Shown one piece after another: positions 28,141-38,740 of a DNA stretch of 64,000 nucleotides (its first letter is position 1; each line of letters begins with the position of its first letter). Position numbers and translations under genes: made by a program. Source of the DNA: DASQPR01 sp963797675 (GTDB taxonomy: Bacteria > Actinomycetota > Actinomycetes > Mycobacteriales > Micromonosporaceae); assembly GCA_963797675.1 (NCBI GenBank), contig CAWCQQ010000002.1, positions 1,426,001 through 1,490,000 on the forward strand, read 5' to 3'. The notes under the pieces were generated by a model. That model did not search any database. It had not been told where the DNA came from and worked only from the letters and a program-made list of their open reading frames with translations.

Positions 28141-29687
28141 TTGAGCCACCAGCTCAACCTCGCGATCCTGATCGGCGCCGCGGTGATCCTGATCGGTGCG
28201 GTCGCGGTACGCCTGTCCAGCCGGCTCGGCCTGCCGAGCCTGCTGGTCTACCTGGCGATCGGGCTGGCGCTCGGCGAGTCCGGGCTCGGCATCCGGTTCG
28301 ACGACGCGGAGCTGACCCGCCATCTGGGCCTCGGCGCGCTGATCCTGATCATCGCCGAGGGCGGGCTCGCGTCGCGCTGGCGAGCGGTACGCCCGGCGCT
28401 CGCCGCCGGCGTCGATCCTCGCGACCTGGTCGGCGTGCTGGTCAGCGTCGCGGTGCTGGGCGTGCTGGTGCACGTGCTGCTCGGCTTCGACTGGCGGCTC
28501 GCGCTCCTCTACGGCGCGGTGCTGTCCTCGACCGACGCGGCCGCGGTCTTCTCCACGCTGCGCCGCCTGCCGCTGCGGCCGCGGCTGGTCGCGATCGTCG
28601 AGGCCGAGTCCGGCATGAACGACGCGATCGTGGTGCTGCTGGTCGTGCTGCTGTCCGCGCCGGCACCGGCTTCCACTGGATGCAGATCCGCAGGCGGTCG
28701 TTCGAGCTGGTCGGCGGCGCGCTGGTCGGGCTCGCGGTGGGCTGTCGCCGGCGGCTGGGCGCTGCGCCGGGTCGCGCTGCCCGCCGCCGGCCTCTACCCG
28801 CTCGCCGCGGTCGGCCTGACCGTCTTCGCGTACGCCGTCGGCGCGCATCGCGCACGTCTCCGGCTTCATCGCGATCTACGTCGCCGGGATCGTGCTCGGC
28901 AACGCCAAGCTGCCACACCGGCAGGCGATCCTCGGCTTCGCCGACGGCCTCGGCTGGCTCGCCCAGATCGGCCTGTTCGTGCTGCTCGGGCTGCTCGCGT
29001 CGCCGAGCCGGACTGATCCACGCGGTCGTGCCCGGCCTGATCGTCGGCGCCGTGCTGCTGTTCGTCGCCCGGCCGGTCTCGGTCGATCGCTCAGCGTCAC
29101 GCCGCTGCGCATGCCGCTGGCGGGAGCAGGCGTTCCTGTCCTGGGCCGGGCTGCGCGGCGCGGTGCCGATCGTGCTCGCCACGGTGCCGCTCTCCGAGGC
29201 GCTGCCCGGCGCGCGACGAACTGTTCGACGTCGTGTTCGTGGTGGTGGTGGTCTTCACGCTGGTACAGGGCACGACGCTGCCGCCGGTCGCGCGGTGGCT
29301 GCGGGTGACCGCCGCGAACCAGGCGTCCGAGCTGCGGGTGGAGACGGCGCCGCTGGACCGGATGCAGGCCGACCTGCTGGAGTTCGAGATCCCGGTCGGG
29401 TCGAGGCTCAACGGCGTGCACCTCGACGAACTGCGGCTGCCGGTCGGCGCGGTGGTGACGCATGGTGCTGCGCGACGGCGCGGGATTCGTCCCGGAGAGC
29501 GGCACCCGGCTGCAAGACCGGCGACGCGCTGTTGATCGTCTCGACCCAGGAGATCCGGGAGCGAGGTCGAGCAGCGGATCGAGGAGGTGAGCCGGGCGGC
29601 ACGCTGGCCCGGTGGCTGGACGATCGACCTGAGCCGTACGCCACCTGCGAGACGTTTGCCCGGACGATCTGCCCGAATTCTGGTTAG
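28141..29687 (+). CDS. CPA1-type cation/proton antiporter, frameshifted
   Basis: A polytopic transporter with a cytosolic C-terminal TrkA-C-like domain. Conserved segments are LNLAILIGAAVILIGAVAVR, GLPSLLVYLAIGLALGESGL, SSTDAAAVFSTLRRLPLRPR and AIVEAESGMNDAIVVLLVV, which hold the acidic residues of the cation site. Later come FLSWAGLRGAVPIVLATVPL and, in the tail, ELRLPVGAVV and TGDALLIVSTQEI. It probably exports K+ or Na+ in exchange for protons. About six frame changes occur between 28670 and 29590. TTG 28141 has GGGGAT 7 nt upstream; ATG 28102 in frame is an alternative start. The match is to NhaP2/CvrA-type proteins. Confidence 0.85.
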
Positions 29688-29791
29688 ATCGTGTGGCATG
29701 TTTGTCGGACGCCCTTGGGTTCCGTATTCTTGCCAGCCTTAAGGAGTGCGCGGCGACCCGCCGCGCGCCTGTTTTGTTCGTGGGGGACGCC

Positions 29792-30797
29792 ATGGCCGAA
29801 AAGGCGGGTGTCGTACGAAAGGCCACGTCGAAGGCTTCCACGCCGCCGATCACGGCGAAGTCTGCGAAAAATCCGCAGAATCTTCCCGAAAACCAATAGA
29901 AACTGACAAAACCCATAAAGACTCACTTCCCGGTACGCCACGTAAAGGAGCGGCCTCTACGCCTGCTGGCGAAAAAGGCGGTCACCGGCAGCCGGTGTGC
30001 GCAAGGCGACTGCAACCGGATCCGTCCGCGCAGCGTCAGAGAAGACATCCGGGAAGGGATCCGGCCCGAAAGCTGTTTCCACAGCGGAAGAGTCCGGCGA
30101 CGACCCGTCCAAGATGTGACTGCTCCGAACCGTCCGGGGCAGCGCACCCGTACGCCATTGGAGAGTTCGACGAAGAAGCTGGTGTCGAAAACGGCAGATA
30201 CCACCAAGAGCACGAATAATCACCACAACGCTGCGGCCGTCCCGGATGGCTGCGCCGCAGCATTCCGACCGTGCACCGACAACCGCCGCGCGCGCCGCGG
30301 CCAAGGGAGCGACAATGGCCAAGCCCGTGGACACCGAGGCCACACGTCGGGCACGACGACCGCGACTCGCGTACGCAGCGCAGCCGAAGCAGGGCGGGCG
30401 TGGCGCGACGAAGGTGCGCCACCGCGCGCCGAGCGCAGCGCCGCGGAGACCGAGAAGATCCGGGTCGCGCTGTCCGAGCGGCTGACCGAACTCCGCGACG
30501 AGTACGACGCCACCATGATCGAGATCACCGAGCTGCAGCGGGACCGGCTGACCGACTCGGCCGGCGACGACCAGGCGGACACCGGTACGAAGACGTTCGA
30601 GCGCGAGCAGGAGATGACCCTCGCCGCCAACCTGCTGGAGCGGGTCACCCAGGTCGAGCGCGCGCTCGAGCGGCTCGACGAGGGCGCACTACGGCTGGTG
30701 TGAGCGATGTGGCAATCCGATTCCGGTCGAGCGGCTGGCCGCGTTCCCGTCGGCTACTCTCTGCGTGACGTGCAAGCAGCTGGAAGAGCGGCGCTAA
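29792..30797 (+). CDS. DksA/TraR-family protein with long basic N-terminus, frameshifted
   Basis: A C4-zinc-finger protein of the DksA/TraR class that may bind RNA polymerase. The C-terminal half reads IRVALSERLTELRDEYDATM and AGDDQADTGTKTFEREQEMT, then VERALERLDEG. Dropping one C near 30690 restores GWCERCGNPIPVERLAAFPS and ATLCVTCKQLEERR, with CxxC pairs of the zinc finger, ending at TAA 30795-30797. The first 150 or so residues are Lys/Thr/Ala-rich and less GC-rich than neighbouring genes, as in actinobacterial relatives next to lspA. They contain several frame changes and a TAG at 29897 in the starting frame. ATG 29792 follows GGGGGAC. Confidence 0.82.
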
Positions 30798-30840
30798 GCG
30801 GCCGGTCACGGTCGCGCCGGCGCCCGCGAAAGGAATCACG

Positions 30841-31493
30841 GTGACCGAAGTGGCTGAGCAGCCGGCTGAACAGTCGAACGTAGATTCGCCAGACAAATCC
30901 GATTTGTCTGGCGAATCCTACGTCTTCGGCGCGGCGCCCCGCCCGGGCAGCCGTCGCGCGGTGGTCGTGCTCGTCGCGGTCGCCGTCGCTGCGTTGATCA
31001 TCGACCTGATCTCGAAGCAGCTCGTGGTCGCGCACCTGCGCGAAGGCGAGCCGGTCCGCTGGCTCGGCGGCGCGGTCTACCTGACGTACATCCGCAACGG
31101 CGGCGCCGCGTTCAGCTTCGGCACCGGGTACACCTGGATCTTCCCGGTGATCACGTTCGTGGTGATCGCGGCGATCGTGGTGCTCGCCCGACGCTGCGGT
31201 CGATCGCCTGGGCGATCGCGTTCGGCCTGGTGCTCGGCGGCGCCCTGGGCAACCTCGGCGACCGCCTGTTCCGCGCGCCCGGTCCGATGCGCGGGCACGT
31301 GGTCGACTTCATCAGCCTGTTCAGCAGTGACGGCAGTCACTTCGCGATCTTCAACATGGCCGACACGGCGCTGTCCTGCGGTGTGGCGCTCGCGCTTCTG
31401 CTGGAGTTGCTCGGGCGGCACCGGGACGGCACCCGTGCTCAGGCCGCCGCGCCGACGGCGGAGAAAACCGATAGTGCGAGACTGACCGCGTGA
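30841..31493 (+). CDS. lspA: Lipoprotein signal peptidase II, frameshifted
   Basis: The membrane aspartyl protease that cleaves diacylglyceryl prolipoproteins. Four membrane segments: VVVLVAVAVAALIIDLISKQ (catalytic-region IDLISKQ), then YIRNGGAAFSFGTGYTW, VITFVVIAAIVVLA and a C-terminal helix. The diagnostic blocks GGALGNLGDRLFR and HVVDFISLF with FAIFNMADTALSCG, carrying the two catalytic Asp, come after a frame change near 31195. The extra N-terminal 35 residues are polar and contain a 35-bp DNA palindrome (30883-30917). GTG 30841 is the likely start. The stop overlaps the next GTG by four bases (31490-31493). Confidence 0.9.
30883..30917. repeat. 35-bp perfect inverted repeat within lspA
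   Basis: Left arm GATTCGCCAGACAAATC (30883-30899), one central C (30900), and right arm GATTTGTCTGGCGAATC (30901-30917), an exact reverse complement. ACGTA (30878-30882) and TACGT (30919-30923) would extend the pairing if C30918 is bulged. It is about 46% GC in DNA that is otherwise above 65%. It lies 42-77 nt inside the coding sequence. Confidence 0.9.
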
Positions 31494-32423
31494 GCGAACG
31501 TCGATCTTTACCCGTTCCGGACGGTCTGGACGGGATGCGGCTGGACCAGGCGGTGTCCCGATTGTTCGGTCTGTCCCGGACCGCCGCGGCCGCGCTGGTC
31601 GAGGCCGGCGATGCCGTCGTGGACGGCTATCCGCGTCCGAAATCCGACAAAGTTGCCGCCGGTTCCTGGCTCGAGGTGACGCTGCCGCCCGCGCCGGGCG
31701 CGTTCATCAAGATCGAGCCGATGCACGTCGACGGGCTTCGCGTCGTCTACAGCGACGAGGACATCGTCGGTGGTGGACAAGCCGGTCGGCGTGGCCGCGC
31801 ACCCGAGCCCCGGCTGGACCGGCCCGACCGTGCCGGCCGGGCTCGCCGCGATGGGGCACACGATCGCGACCAGCGGCGCCGCCGAGCGGCAGGGCGTCGT
31901 GCACCGGCTGGACGTCGGCACCACCGGACTCATGGTCGTCGCGAAGAGCGAGATGGCGTACAGCGCGCTGAAGCGCGCGTTCCGGGATCGCGAGGTGGAC
32001 AAGCGCTACCACGCCGTCGTCCAAGGTCATCTCGATCCACTACGGGGTACGATCGACGCCCCGATCGACCGGCACCCGACCGCCGACTACAAGTTCGCCG
32101 TGATGTCGACCGGCAAGCCGAGCATCACGCACTACGACACGCTGGAGGCGTTCCCGTCCGGCAGCCTGGTCGACGTACATCTGGAGACCGGGCGTACGCA
32201 CCAGATCCGGGTGCACTTCGCGGCGATGCGGCACCCGTGCATCGGCGACCTGACCTACGGCGCCGATCCGACGATCGCGGCCCGGCTGAAGCTGACCCGG
32301 CAGTGGCTGCACGCACGTGGCCTGTCGTTCGTGCATCCGCGGACCGGCGAGACGGTCGCGTTCGAGAGCCCGTACCCGGAAGACCTCGCGTACGCGCTCT
32401 CGGTCCTGCGGGCTGCGGCCTGA
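31490..32423 (+). CDS. rluD: RluD-type 23S rRNA pseudouridine synthase, one frameshift
   Basis: Isomerises uridines in 23S rRNA helix 69 or a related site. An S4-like RNA-binding domain is at the N-terminus (GMRLDQAVSRLFGLSRTAAA, about 12-31). One +1 change near 31775 leads into the catalytic domain: VDKPVGVAAHPSPGW, then HRLDVGTTGLMVVAKS, in which Asp of HRLD is the catalytic residue. ETGRTHQIRVHFAAMRHPCI and GDLTYGA complete the signature. GTG 31490 overlaps the lspA stop, a common actinobacterial pairing. The RluD subfamily is the closest by motif, but site specificity is not deducible. Confidence 0.92.
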
Positions 32424-32432
32424 TCGCCCCCG

Positions 32433-33291
32433 ATGCGCATCCCGCGAGCAGCTGAACAGGCTGGACCGTCGGTTTCTGCCGCCGCTGTCGGCGGCGCTGA
32501 GTCGGCTCGGCCGTGGCGCCCGACGGCTGCGGATCGTCCGGGTCGTGGCGCCGCTGATCAGCCTCGCGGTCGTGCTCGTCGCCGTCTACGCAGCCGGTCG
32601 CGGCCCGGCGCCGGTCGCCGGCCCGATCGGCACGTCGGTCACGCTCGGCGTACATCAGGGCGACTCGATCCCGGACTACGTCGCCGCGATGAAGGCCGAC
32701 CTGCGGAATCTCCTCGCCACCGAGCCTTCGGCCACCGGGGCCAAGGCTCCGCCGAAGTTCTACGCGCTGGTGTCGCTGTCGGACTATCTGACGCCGGACC
32801 GCCTGGCGACCGTGTTCGCCGGTCTCGATCTGCAGATCACGAACACGGTCATGCGCGTACCGTCGGACGAGCAGACGCAGATCATCCAGCTGCCGGTCAA
32901 CTCGGACGATCTGCGGGCCGACGTCGAGCGCGGCGATGCTGGCGACCGCCGACAAGAAGCAGCAGCTCGCGGCGGACTACGGCACGATGTTGACGCAGGT
33001 CCAGGGCGACTCGACGACCGCGCAGACGGTCCGGCGAGCAGTACACGCTGCAGCAGTCGGTGGCGGCACTGGAGGCGTCCCGCTACCGCACGCCGGACCG
33101 ATGCGACTGCGTGTACGCCGCCGTCGTCTACGCCAACGCTGCCGGTGCTGGCCCAACTCGCCACCCGACCCGGCGTACGCGCGGTGGAGGCCCGCCAGCT
33201 GCTGTACCCGAGCCTCGCGGTGTTCCTGCCGCCGTTCCCGGATCAGCACGACCTGGCCGGACCTCCGCCATCCAGTGCACCCGGCCGATGA
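32433..33291 (+). CDS. Membrane-anchored protein of unknown function, frameshifted
   Basis: I do not recognise a named family. After ATG 32433 one +1 change near 32442 gives REQLNRLDRRFLPPLSAALS. One membrane helix follows (VVAPLISLAVVLVAVYAAG). The outside domain has TPDRLATVFAGLDLQITNTV and DEQTQIIQLPVNSDDLRADV, then a helical stretch LATADKKQQLAADYGTMLTQ, and ends ARQLLYPSLAVFLPPFPDQ. Its place between rluD and a ParA-like gene, together with moderate hydrophilicity, suggests a conserved actinobacterial envelope protein. At least four frame changes are needed. It starts 9 bp after rluD and is probably in the same operon. Confidence 0.6.
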
Positions 33292-33431
33292 CCGCGTCGA
33301 AACGAGGCGGATACGCGTTGAGTTGGGTGAGCGACCGACGCGCACGCCGCTGATCGGCCAACTGGCCGTGCCCACGTGTGGCCACCGGGGTCGGCGGTGG
33401 CTACGCTCTCCACGGCAGGGAGTTCACCACG

Positions 33432-34593
33432 ATGGGCGTGTGGACGAGGACGGCCAAGCCGGCACCTGTTGACGACCGGCGTAGGGGCAGCAAGCATATG
33501 AGCAGCGTAGGGGGGTCGGGCGTGGAGCGAGCCGAAGCATCGTGGAACCGTGCCGGACTCGCCGACCCGTTGGCGGTCGCTGCTCGATCGGGCTCGATCC
33601 GGCGGCCGACACCGGCGCCGATGAGGCCGATCAGCGTGCCTATCCGGACTCTTCGGTCGCACCGCCGCAGCGCGGCGAGTACGTCGGCGGAGCCGGCCGG
33701 TCCGGCGGGCGGTGCCGCGAACGGCGTGGGCGTCGGCGGGCTCGCGGGTCGGATCGAGTGGCAACCGGCGCAATCGGCCGGTAGCGGTGTGGAGCAGCTG
33801 ATCAGCACGTTGCGCCGTGATCTCGGTGGCCCGCGGGTGCTTCGCGTTCGCCAACCCGAAGGGCGGCGTCCACAAGACCACCGCAACCGTGCTCGCGGCG
33901 GCCACGATCGGCAGCGTCCGCGGCCGTGGCGTGATCGCGTGGGACGACAACGAGCTGCGCGGCACGCTGGGCCTGCGCGCCGGATCCGCCCGGCACGCCC
34001 GGACCATCCGGCACCTCGTGAACGATCTCGCCGAGGTCGAGTCGCTGCCGAACAGCGAGCTGCGCGAGGTGCTCGACGACTACCTGCGGCACGCGTCCGA
34101 CGGCTCGTACGACGTGCTGGCCGGCGAGGAGAGCCCGCGATTCGCGCGCCAGCTCGACCCGTACACGGTCCGCCGGGTGCTGGAGATTCTGCGCCGTACG
34201 CACGACGTGATCTGCGTCGACACCGGCAACAACGTGGAGAGCCCGAACTGGCAGACGGTGATCCAGATGGCCGACCAGCTGGTGATCACATCGGTGCCCC
34301 GCGAGGATGCCGCGTTCACCGCCGACTGGATGCTCGACCTGCTGCACGAGAGCGGCATGGGCGAATTGGCATCGAACGCGGTCACGCTGCTGTCCTGCCC
34401 GACGCCGAACCCGTCGCCGCTGCTCAACGATCTGGCCAAGCACTTCGGCACCCGTACCCGGGCGGTCGCGGTCGTGCCCTACGACCCGGCGCTGGAGAGC
34501 GGCTCGTCGATCGAGCACACCGCGCTCCAGCCCGCCACCCGCCGGGCCTGGCTGCAGGCCGCGGGAGTCCTGCTCGAGCCGTTCGTCCGCTGA
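33432..34593 (+). CDS. ParA/MinD-like ATPase, one frameshift
   Basis: A deviant-Walker-A P-loop ATPase. After a disordered N-terminus (about 130 residues) and one frame change near 33838 the sequence reads FAFANPKGGVHKTTATVLAA. The Walker A is KGGVHKTT, with His where Gly is usual. VIAWDDNELRGTLGLRAG replaces the usual switch I, and DVICVDTGNN is the Walker B-like strand. These proteins are conserved in actinobacteria near dnaE, with a presumed chromosome-segregation or sporulation-type role that is unproven. ATG 33432 has AGGGAG 9 nt upstream, and TACGCT (33402-33407) could be a -10 box. ATG 33498 is an alternative start. Confidence 0.78.
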
Positions 34594-34619
34594 TCGGCGG
34601 CATCGTCGGACCCCCGAGC

Positions 34620-34625
34620 TAGGGT
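34620..34625 (+). promoter_or_regulatory. Candidate -10 box TAGGGT for a leaderless dnaE transcript
   Basis: TAGGGT lies 6 nt before ATG 34632. There is no Shine-Dalgarno sequence at normal spacing. The arrangement matches that at murE, hisD and hisF. Confidence 0.5.
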
Positions 34626-34631
34626 GCGGTC

Positions 34632-37600
34632 ATGAGTGATTCGTTCGTGCACCTGCATGTGCACACCGAATACTCGATGCTCGACGGCGCGGCCCGCCTG
34701 ACCGACCTGTTCGCCGAGGCGGCCCGGCTGCGGATGCCGGCGCTCGCGATGACCGATCACGGCAACCTCTACGGCGCCCACGACTTCCACCGGCAGGCGA
34801 CGGCCGCCGGGGTCAAGCCGATCATCGGCCTCGAGGCCTATGTCACGCCGGGCACGGCCCGATCGGATCGGACCAGGGTACGGTGGGCGGCCGGCGGCGA
34901 GGACGACGTGTCCGGCGGTGGCGCGTACACCCATATGACCTTGCTGGCGACGAGCGCCGACGGCCTGCACAACCTGTTCCGGCTCGGCTCGCTGGCGAGC
35001 CTGGAGGGCTACTTCTACAAACCGCGCGTCGACCGCGACCTGCTGGCCCGCTACGGCCGTGGCCTGATCGCGACGACCGGCTGCCCGTCCGGCGAGGTCC
35101 AGACGTGGCTGCGGATCGGCGACTTCGAGCGCGCCTGCGCGTCCGCGGCCGAATTCCGGGACATCTTCGGGCCGGAGAACTACTACCTCGAACTCATGGA
35201 TCACGGCATCGGCATCGAGCGCCGGGTCCGCGAGGATCTGCTGCGGCTGGGCCGGCGGCTCGAGCCTGCGGCCGGTCGCGACGAATGACCTGCACTACAC
35301 GTATGCGACCGACGCCGACGCGCACGAGGTGCTGCTCTGCGTGCAGTCCGCGACAACGATGGCCGATCCGTCGCGGTTCAAGTTCGACGCGCGCGACTTC
35401 TATCTCAAGTCGGCGGCCGAGATGCGGGCGATCTGGGACGCTGAGGTGCCCGGCGCGTGCGACACCACGCTGGAGATCGCGGAGCGGATCGGCGACTACG
35501 GCCCGGTGTTCGCGCCGCGCAACCTGTTGCCGCAGTTCCCGGTGCCGGTCGGGCAGACCGAGGAGTCGCTGCTGCGCTCGCTGGTCGATGAGGGCCTCGC
35601 CCGGCGCTACCCGGCCGGCGTGCCGTCAGACGCATCGCGCCCGGGCGGCCTTCGAACTCGACGTCGTCGATGCAGATGGGGTTCCCGGGCTACTTTCTGG
35701 TCGTCGCGGACCTCTGCGCGTACGCGCGCCGGGAGGGCATCCGGGTCGGGCCGGGACGCGGATCGGCGGCCGGCTCGCTGATCGCGTACGCGCTGGAGAT
35801 CACCGGACTCGATCCGGTCGAGCACGGGCTGCTGTTCGAGCGGTTCCTCAATCCCGAGCGCATCTCGATGCCCGATATCGACCTCGACTTCGACGACCGG
35901 CGGCGCGGCGAGATGATCCGCTACGCCACCGATCGCTACGGCGAGGAGAAGGTTGCGCAGATCGTCACGTACGCGACGATCAAGGCGAAGGCCGGTGTCA
36001 AGGACGCGGCACGGGTGCTCGGATTCCCGTTCGCGCTGGGCGAGAAGATCACCAAGACGCTGCCGGCGCCGGTCCTCGGTCGCGACGCGCCGCTCGCCGC
36101 CGTGTTCGATCCGGACTATGCGCGATATGCCGAGGCCGGCGAGCTGCGAGCGCTATACGCGGCGGACCTTGACGTCGCGACCGTGGTGGACACCGCGCGG
36201 GGGCTCGAGGGCCTGAAGCGGCAGGTCGGCGTACATGCGGCGGGCGTGATCCTGTCCCGCGAGCCGCTGCTGGACGTGATCCCGATCTGGCGCCGCGACC
36301 AGGACGGCGCGATCATCACGCAGTTCGACATGAACGCGTGCGAGAGCATGGGCCTGCTCAAGATGGACTTCCTCGGCCTGCGCAACCTGACCGTGCTGGA
36401 CGACTGCCTGGAGTCGATCAAGGACAACCGCGACATCGACGTGGTGCTCGAAGATCTTCCGCTGGCCGATCCGTTGACGTTCGAGCTGCTGTCGCGGGGC
36501 GACACGATCGGCGTGTTCCAGCTCGACGGCGCGCCGAACCGGGCACTGCTGCGGTCGATGGCGCCGGATTCGTTCGCGGACATCTCGGCCGTCCTCGCGC
36601 TCTACCGGCCCGGTCCGATGGGCGCGAACGCGCACAACGACTACTGCGACCGGAAGAACGGCCGCAAGCCGGTCGTGCCGATCCATCCGGAACTTGCCGA
36701 GCCGCTGGCCGACATCCTGGACGAGAGCTACGGCCTGATCGTCTACCAGGAACAGGTGATGGCGATCGCGCAGAAGGTGGCCGGCTACTCGCTCGGCGCC
36801 GCCGATCTGTTGCGCCGGGCGATGGGCAAGAAGAAGAAGGAGATCCTCGACCGGGAGTATGTGCCGTTCTCGCAGGGCATGCGCGCACGCGGCTACTCGG
36901 AAGAGCGCGATCCGGACGCTGTGGGACATGCTCGTACCCTTCTCCGACTACGCCTTCAACAAGGCACACTCGGCCGGCTACGGCGTCGATCGTCGTTCTG
37001 GACCGGCTACCTCAAGGCGCACTATCCGGCCGAATACATGGGTGCGCTGCTGACCAGCGTCGGCGGCGACAAGGACCGAATGGCGTTCTACCTCGCCGAA
37101 TGCCGCCGGATGGGGATCAAGGTACTGCCGCCGGACGTGAATGAGTCCCAGGCGAGGTTCGCGGCGTCCGGCTCCGACGTCCGCTTCGGACTGGCCGCGA
37201 TCCGCAACATCGGCGCCCACGTCGTTGACGCGATCGTCCGGGCCCGGCGGGACAAGGGCGCGTTTCACCGGCTTCTACGATTTCCTCAGCAAGGTCGACA
37301 TCTCGGTGTGCCACCGCCGAGACGATCGAGTCGCTGATCAAGGCGGGCGCGTTCGACTCGCTCGGGCACACCCGGCGCGGATTGCTCGCCGTGCACACCG
37401 ACGCGATCGACGCGTTCATCGGCGTCAAGCGCAACGAGGCGGTCGGCCAGTTCGACCTGTTCGGCGACCTCCCCGGACTCGTCGTCACGCCGCCGATCAT
37501 GACAACCGAGTGGGACAAGTCCGACCTCCTCGCGTTCGAACGGGAGATGCTCGGCCTGTACGTCTCCGACCATCCACTGTCCGGCCTCGAAGACGTGCTG

Positions 37601-37941
37601 ACCCGCTCGGCCGACATGGCGATCACCGCGCTGTTCGAGGACGGCGCGGTGGCCGACGGCCAGATCGTGCACCTCGCCGGCATCCTGTCCGGCGTCGCGC
37701 ACAAATGACAAAACAGGGCCGCAGCTGGGCAAGCGCGACGCTGGAGGATCTCGGTGGCACGATCGAGGTGATGTTCTTCCCGAACACGTACGAGTTGGTC
37801 GGCCCGTACGTGGTCGAGGACGCGATCGTGATCGTCCGCGGCCGGGTGGACCGTCGCGAGGACCAGCCTCGGCTGATGGCGATGGATCTCGCGATCCCCG
37901 ACATGACCGCCGAAGTGAAAGACCCGGACCCGACCGGTTAG
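34632..37941 (+). CDS. dnaE: DNA polymerase III alpha subunit, frameshifted and short at the C-terminus
   Basis: The replicative polymerase. The PHP domain opens FVHLHVHTEYSMLDGAARL (residues 5-23). The polymerase core shows VGPGRGSAAGSLIAYALEIT, ERISMPDIDLDFDDRRRGEM with the catalytic Asp pair (PDIDLDF), and VHAAGVILSREPLL. The finger and tandem-HhH region has RRAMGKKKKEILDREY and FSDYAFNKAHSAGYG. The OB-fold segment VEDLGG-like 'LEDLGGTIEVMFFP' and VRGRVDRREDQPRLMAMDL follow. About seven frame changes occur (near 35265, 35660, 36915, 36985, 37270, 37320 and 37705). The protein ends ...MTAEVKDPDPTG, about 75-80 residues before the usual actinobacterial DnaE1 C-terminus. Confidence 0.92.
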
Positions 37942-37963
37942 GCCCGCATGTGAGGATCAGTCA

Positions 37964-38667
37964 GTGAACCCCGTATACCCCCACACCCGACGAGCCGGCG
38001 GACACCGAGGTCGAATCGCCGTCCGACAGCCGAGAACTACGGCTGGCTCGGGCCGCGATGGGAGGTGCCCAAAGAGGCACCCGATCCGATCGACCGGCCG
38101 CGCAACCGCATCCTCGTCGGGATCGGCGTCGCGGTCGTTGATCGCGCTGCTCGGCGTACCGCTGGCGTACATCTGGTCGTCGGTCGCGCCCTGGTTGCCG
38201 GCGCAGGTCAGCGGTAACGAGTTGATCTATGCCGAGCCGGAGGGCGAGCAGCGGGCCGGTGCCGAGAGCTGGTTCGTCCTGCTCATGCTCGGCACCGGGA
38301 TCCTGGTCGCGCTTGGTCGTCTGGTTCGCGCTGCGCCGGTTCCGCGGATCGGTGATGATCGCGGCGCTCGCCGATCGGCGGTACGGCCGCGGGCTGGATC
38401 ACCTGGCGGATCGGGCACACGATCGGCCTGGCCGGCGTGCTCGCCAAGGAACGGCACGCGACCGAGGGCGAGATCATCAATCTCCCACCGGCGTTGCGGA
38501 TCAAGTCGACCGGCAACATCGCGTACTGGCACCACATGCCGTACATCGGTGGGGTCCTGCTCTACATGGCGCTGGCCGCGGTGATCACGTACGCGATCGC
38601 GACGTTGATCACGGTGAGCCCGGCCCTGAACCGTCGTAAGCCAGCGGACCCCGTCTACGAGCCTTGA
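37964..38667 (+). CDS. DUF2567-like membrane protein, frameshifted
   Basis: Reading across frame changes gives a Pro/Glu-rich cytosolic N-terminus (DEPADTEVESPSDSREN, then YGWLGPRWEVPKEAPDPIDR). A first membrane helix follows near ALLGVPLAYIWSSVAPWLP, then the outside segment NELIYAEPEGEQRAGAESW and two or three further helices (FVLLMLGTGILVAL; YIGGVLLYMALAAVITYAIA). This topology and the 'AE..EGW/SWF' element recall DUF2567 proteins, conserved in actinobacteria and of unknown function. GTG 37964 has GAGGAT upstream. It follows dnaE by 22 bp. Four or more indels are needed, so details are uncertain. Confidence 0.65.
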
Positions 38668-38711
38668 TTAACCTGAGCGGACCGGTAGACTTGTACGGGA
38701 AACCGTACGAG
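38664..38711 (+). promoter_or_regulatory. Promoter and YefM-type operator of the toxin-antitoxin pair
   Basis: TTGATT (38664-38669, overlapping the previous stop codon) is 16 bp from TAGACT (38686-38691). Directly over the expected start site is GTACGG-gaaa-CCGTAC (38693-38708), extendable to CTTGTACGG/CCGTACGAG with one mismatch. YefM antitoxins are known to bind TGTAC-centred palindromes, so autorepression here is expected. Confidence 0.65.
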
Positions 38712-38740
38712 AGAACCGAACTGCACGAGAGGATGGGACG

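Noticed and set aside
29700..30300. A separate mobile element causing the low-GC stretch before the DksA core
   Set aside because: No transposase, terminal repeats or target duplication; Lys-rich codons explain the composition.
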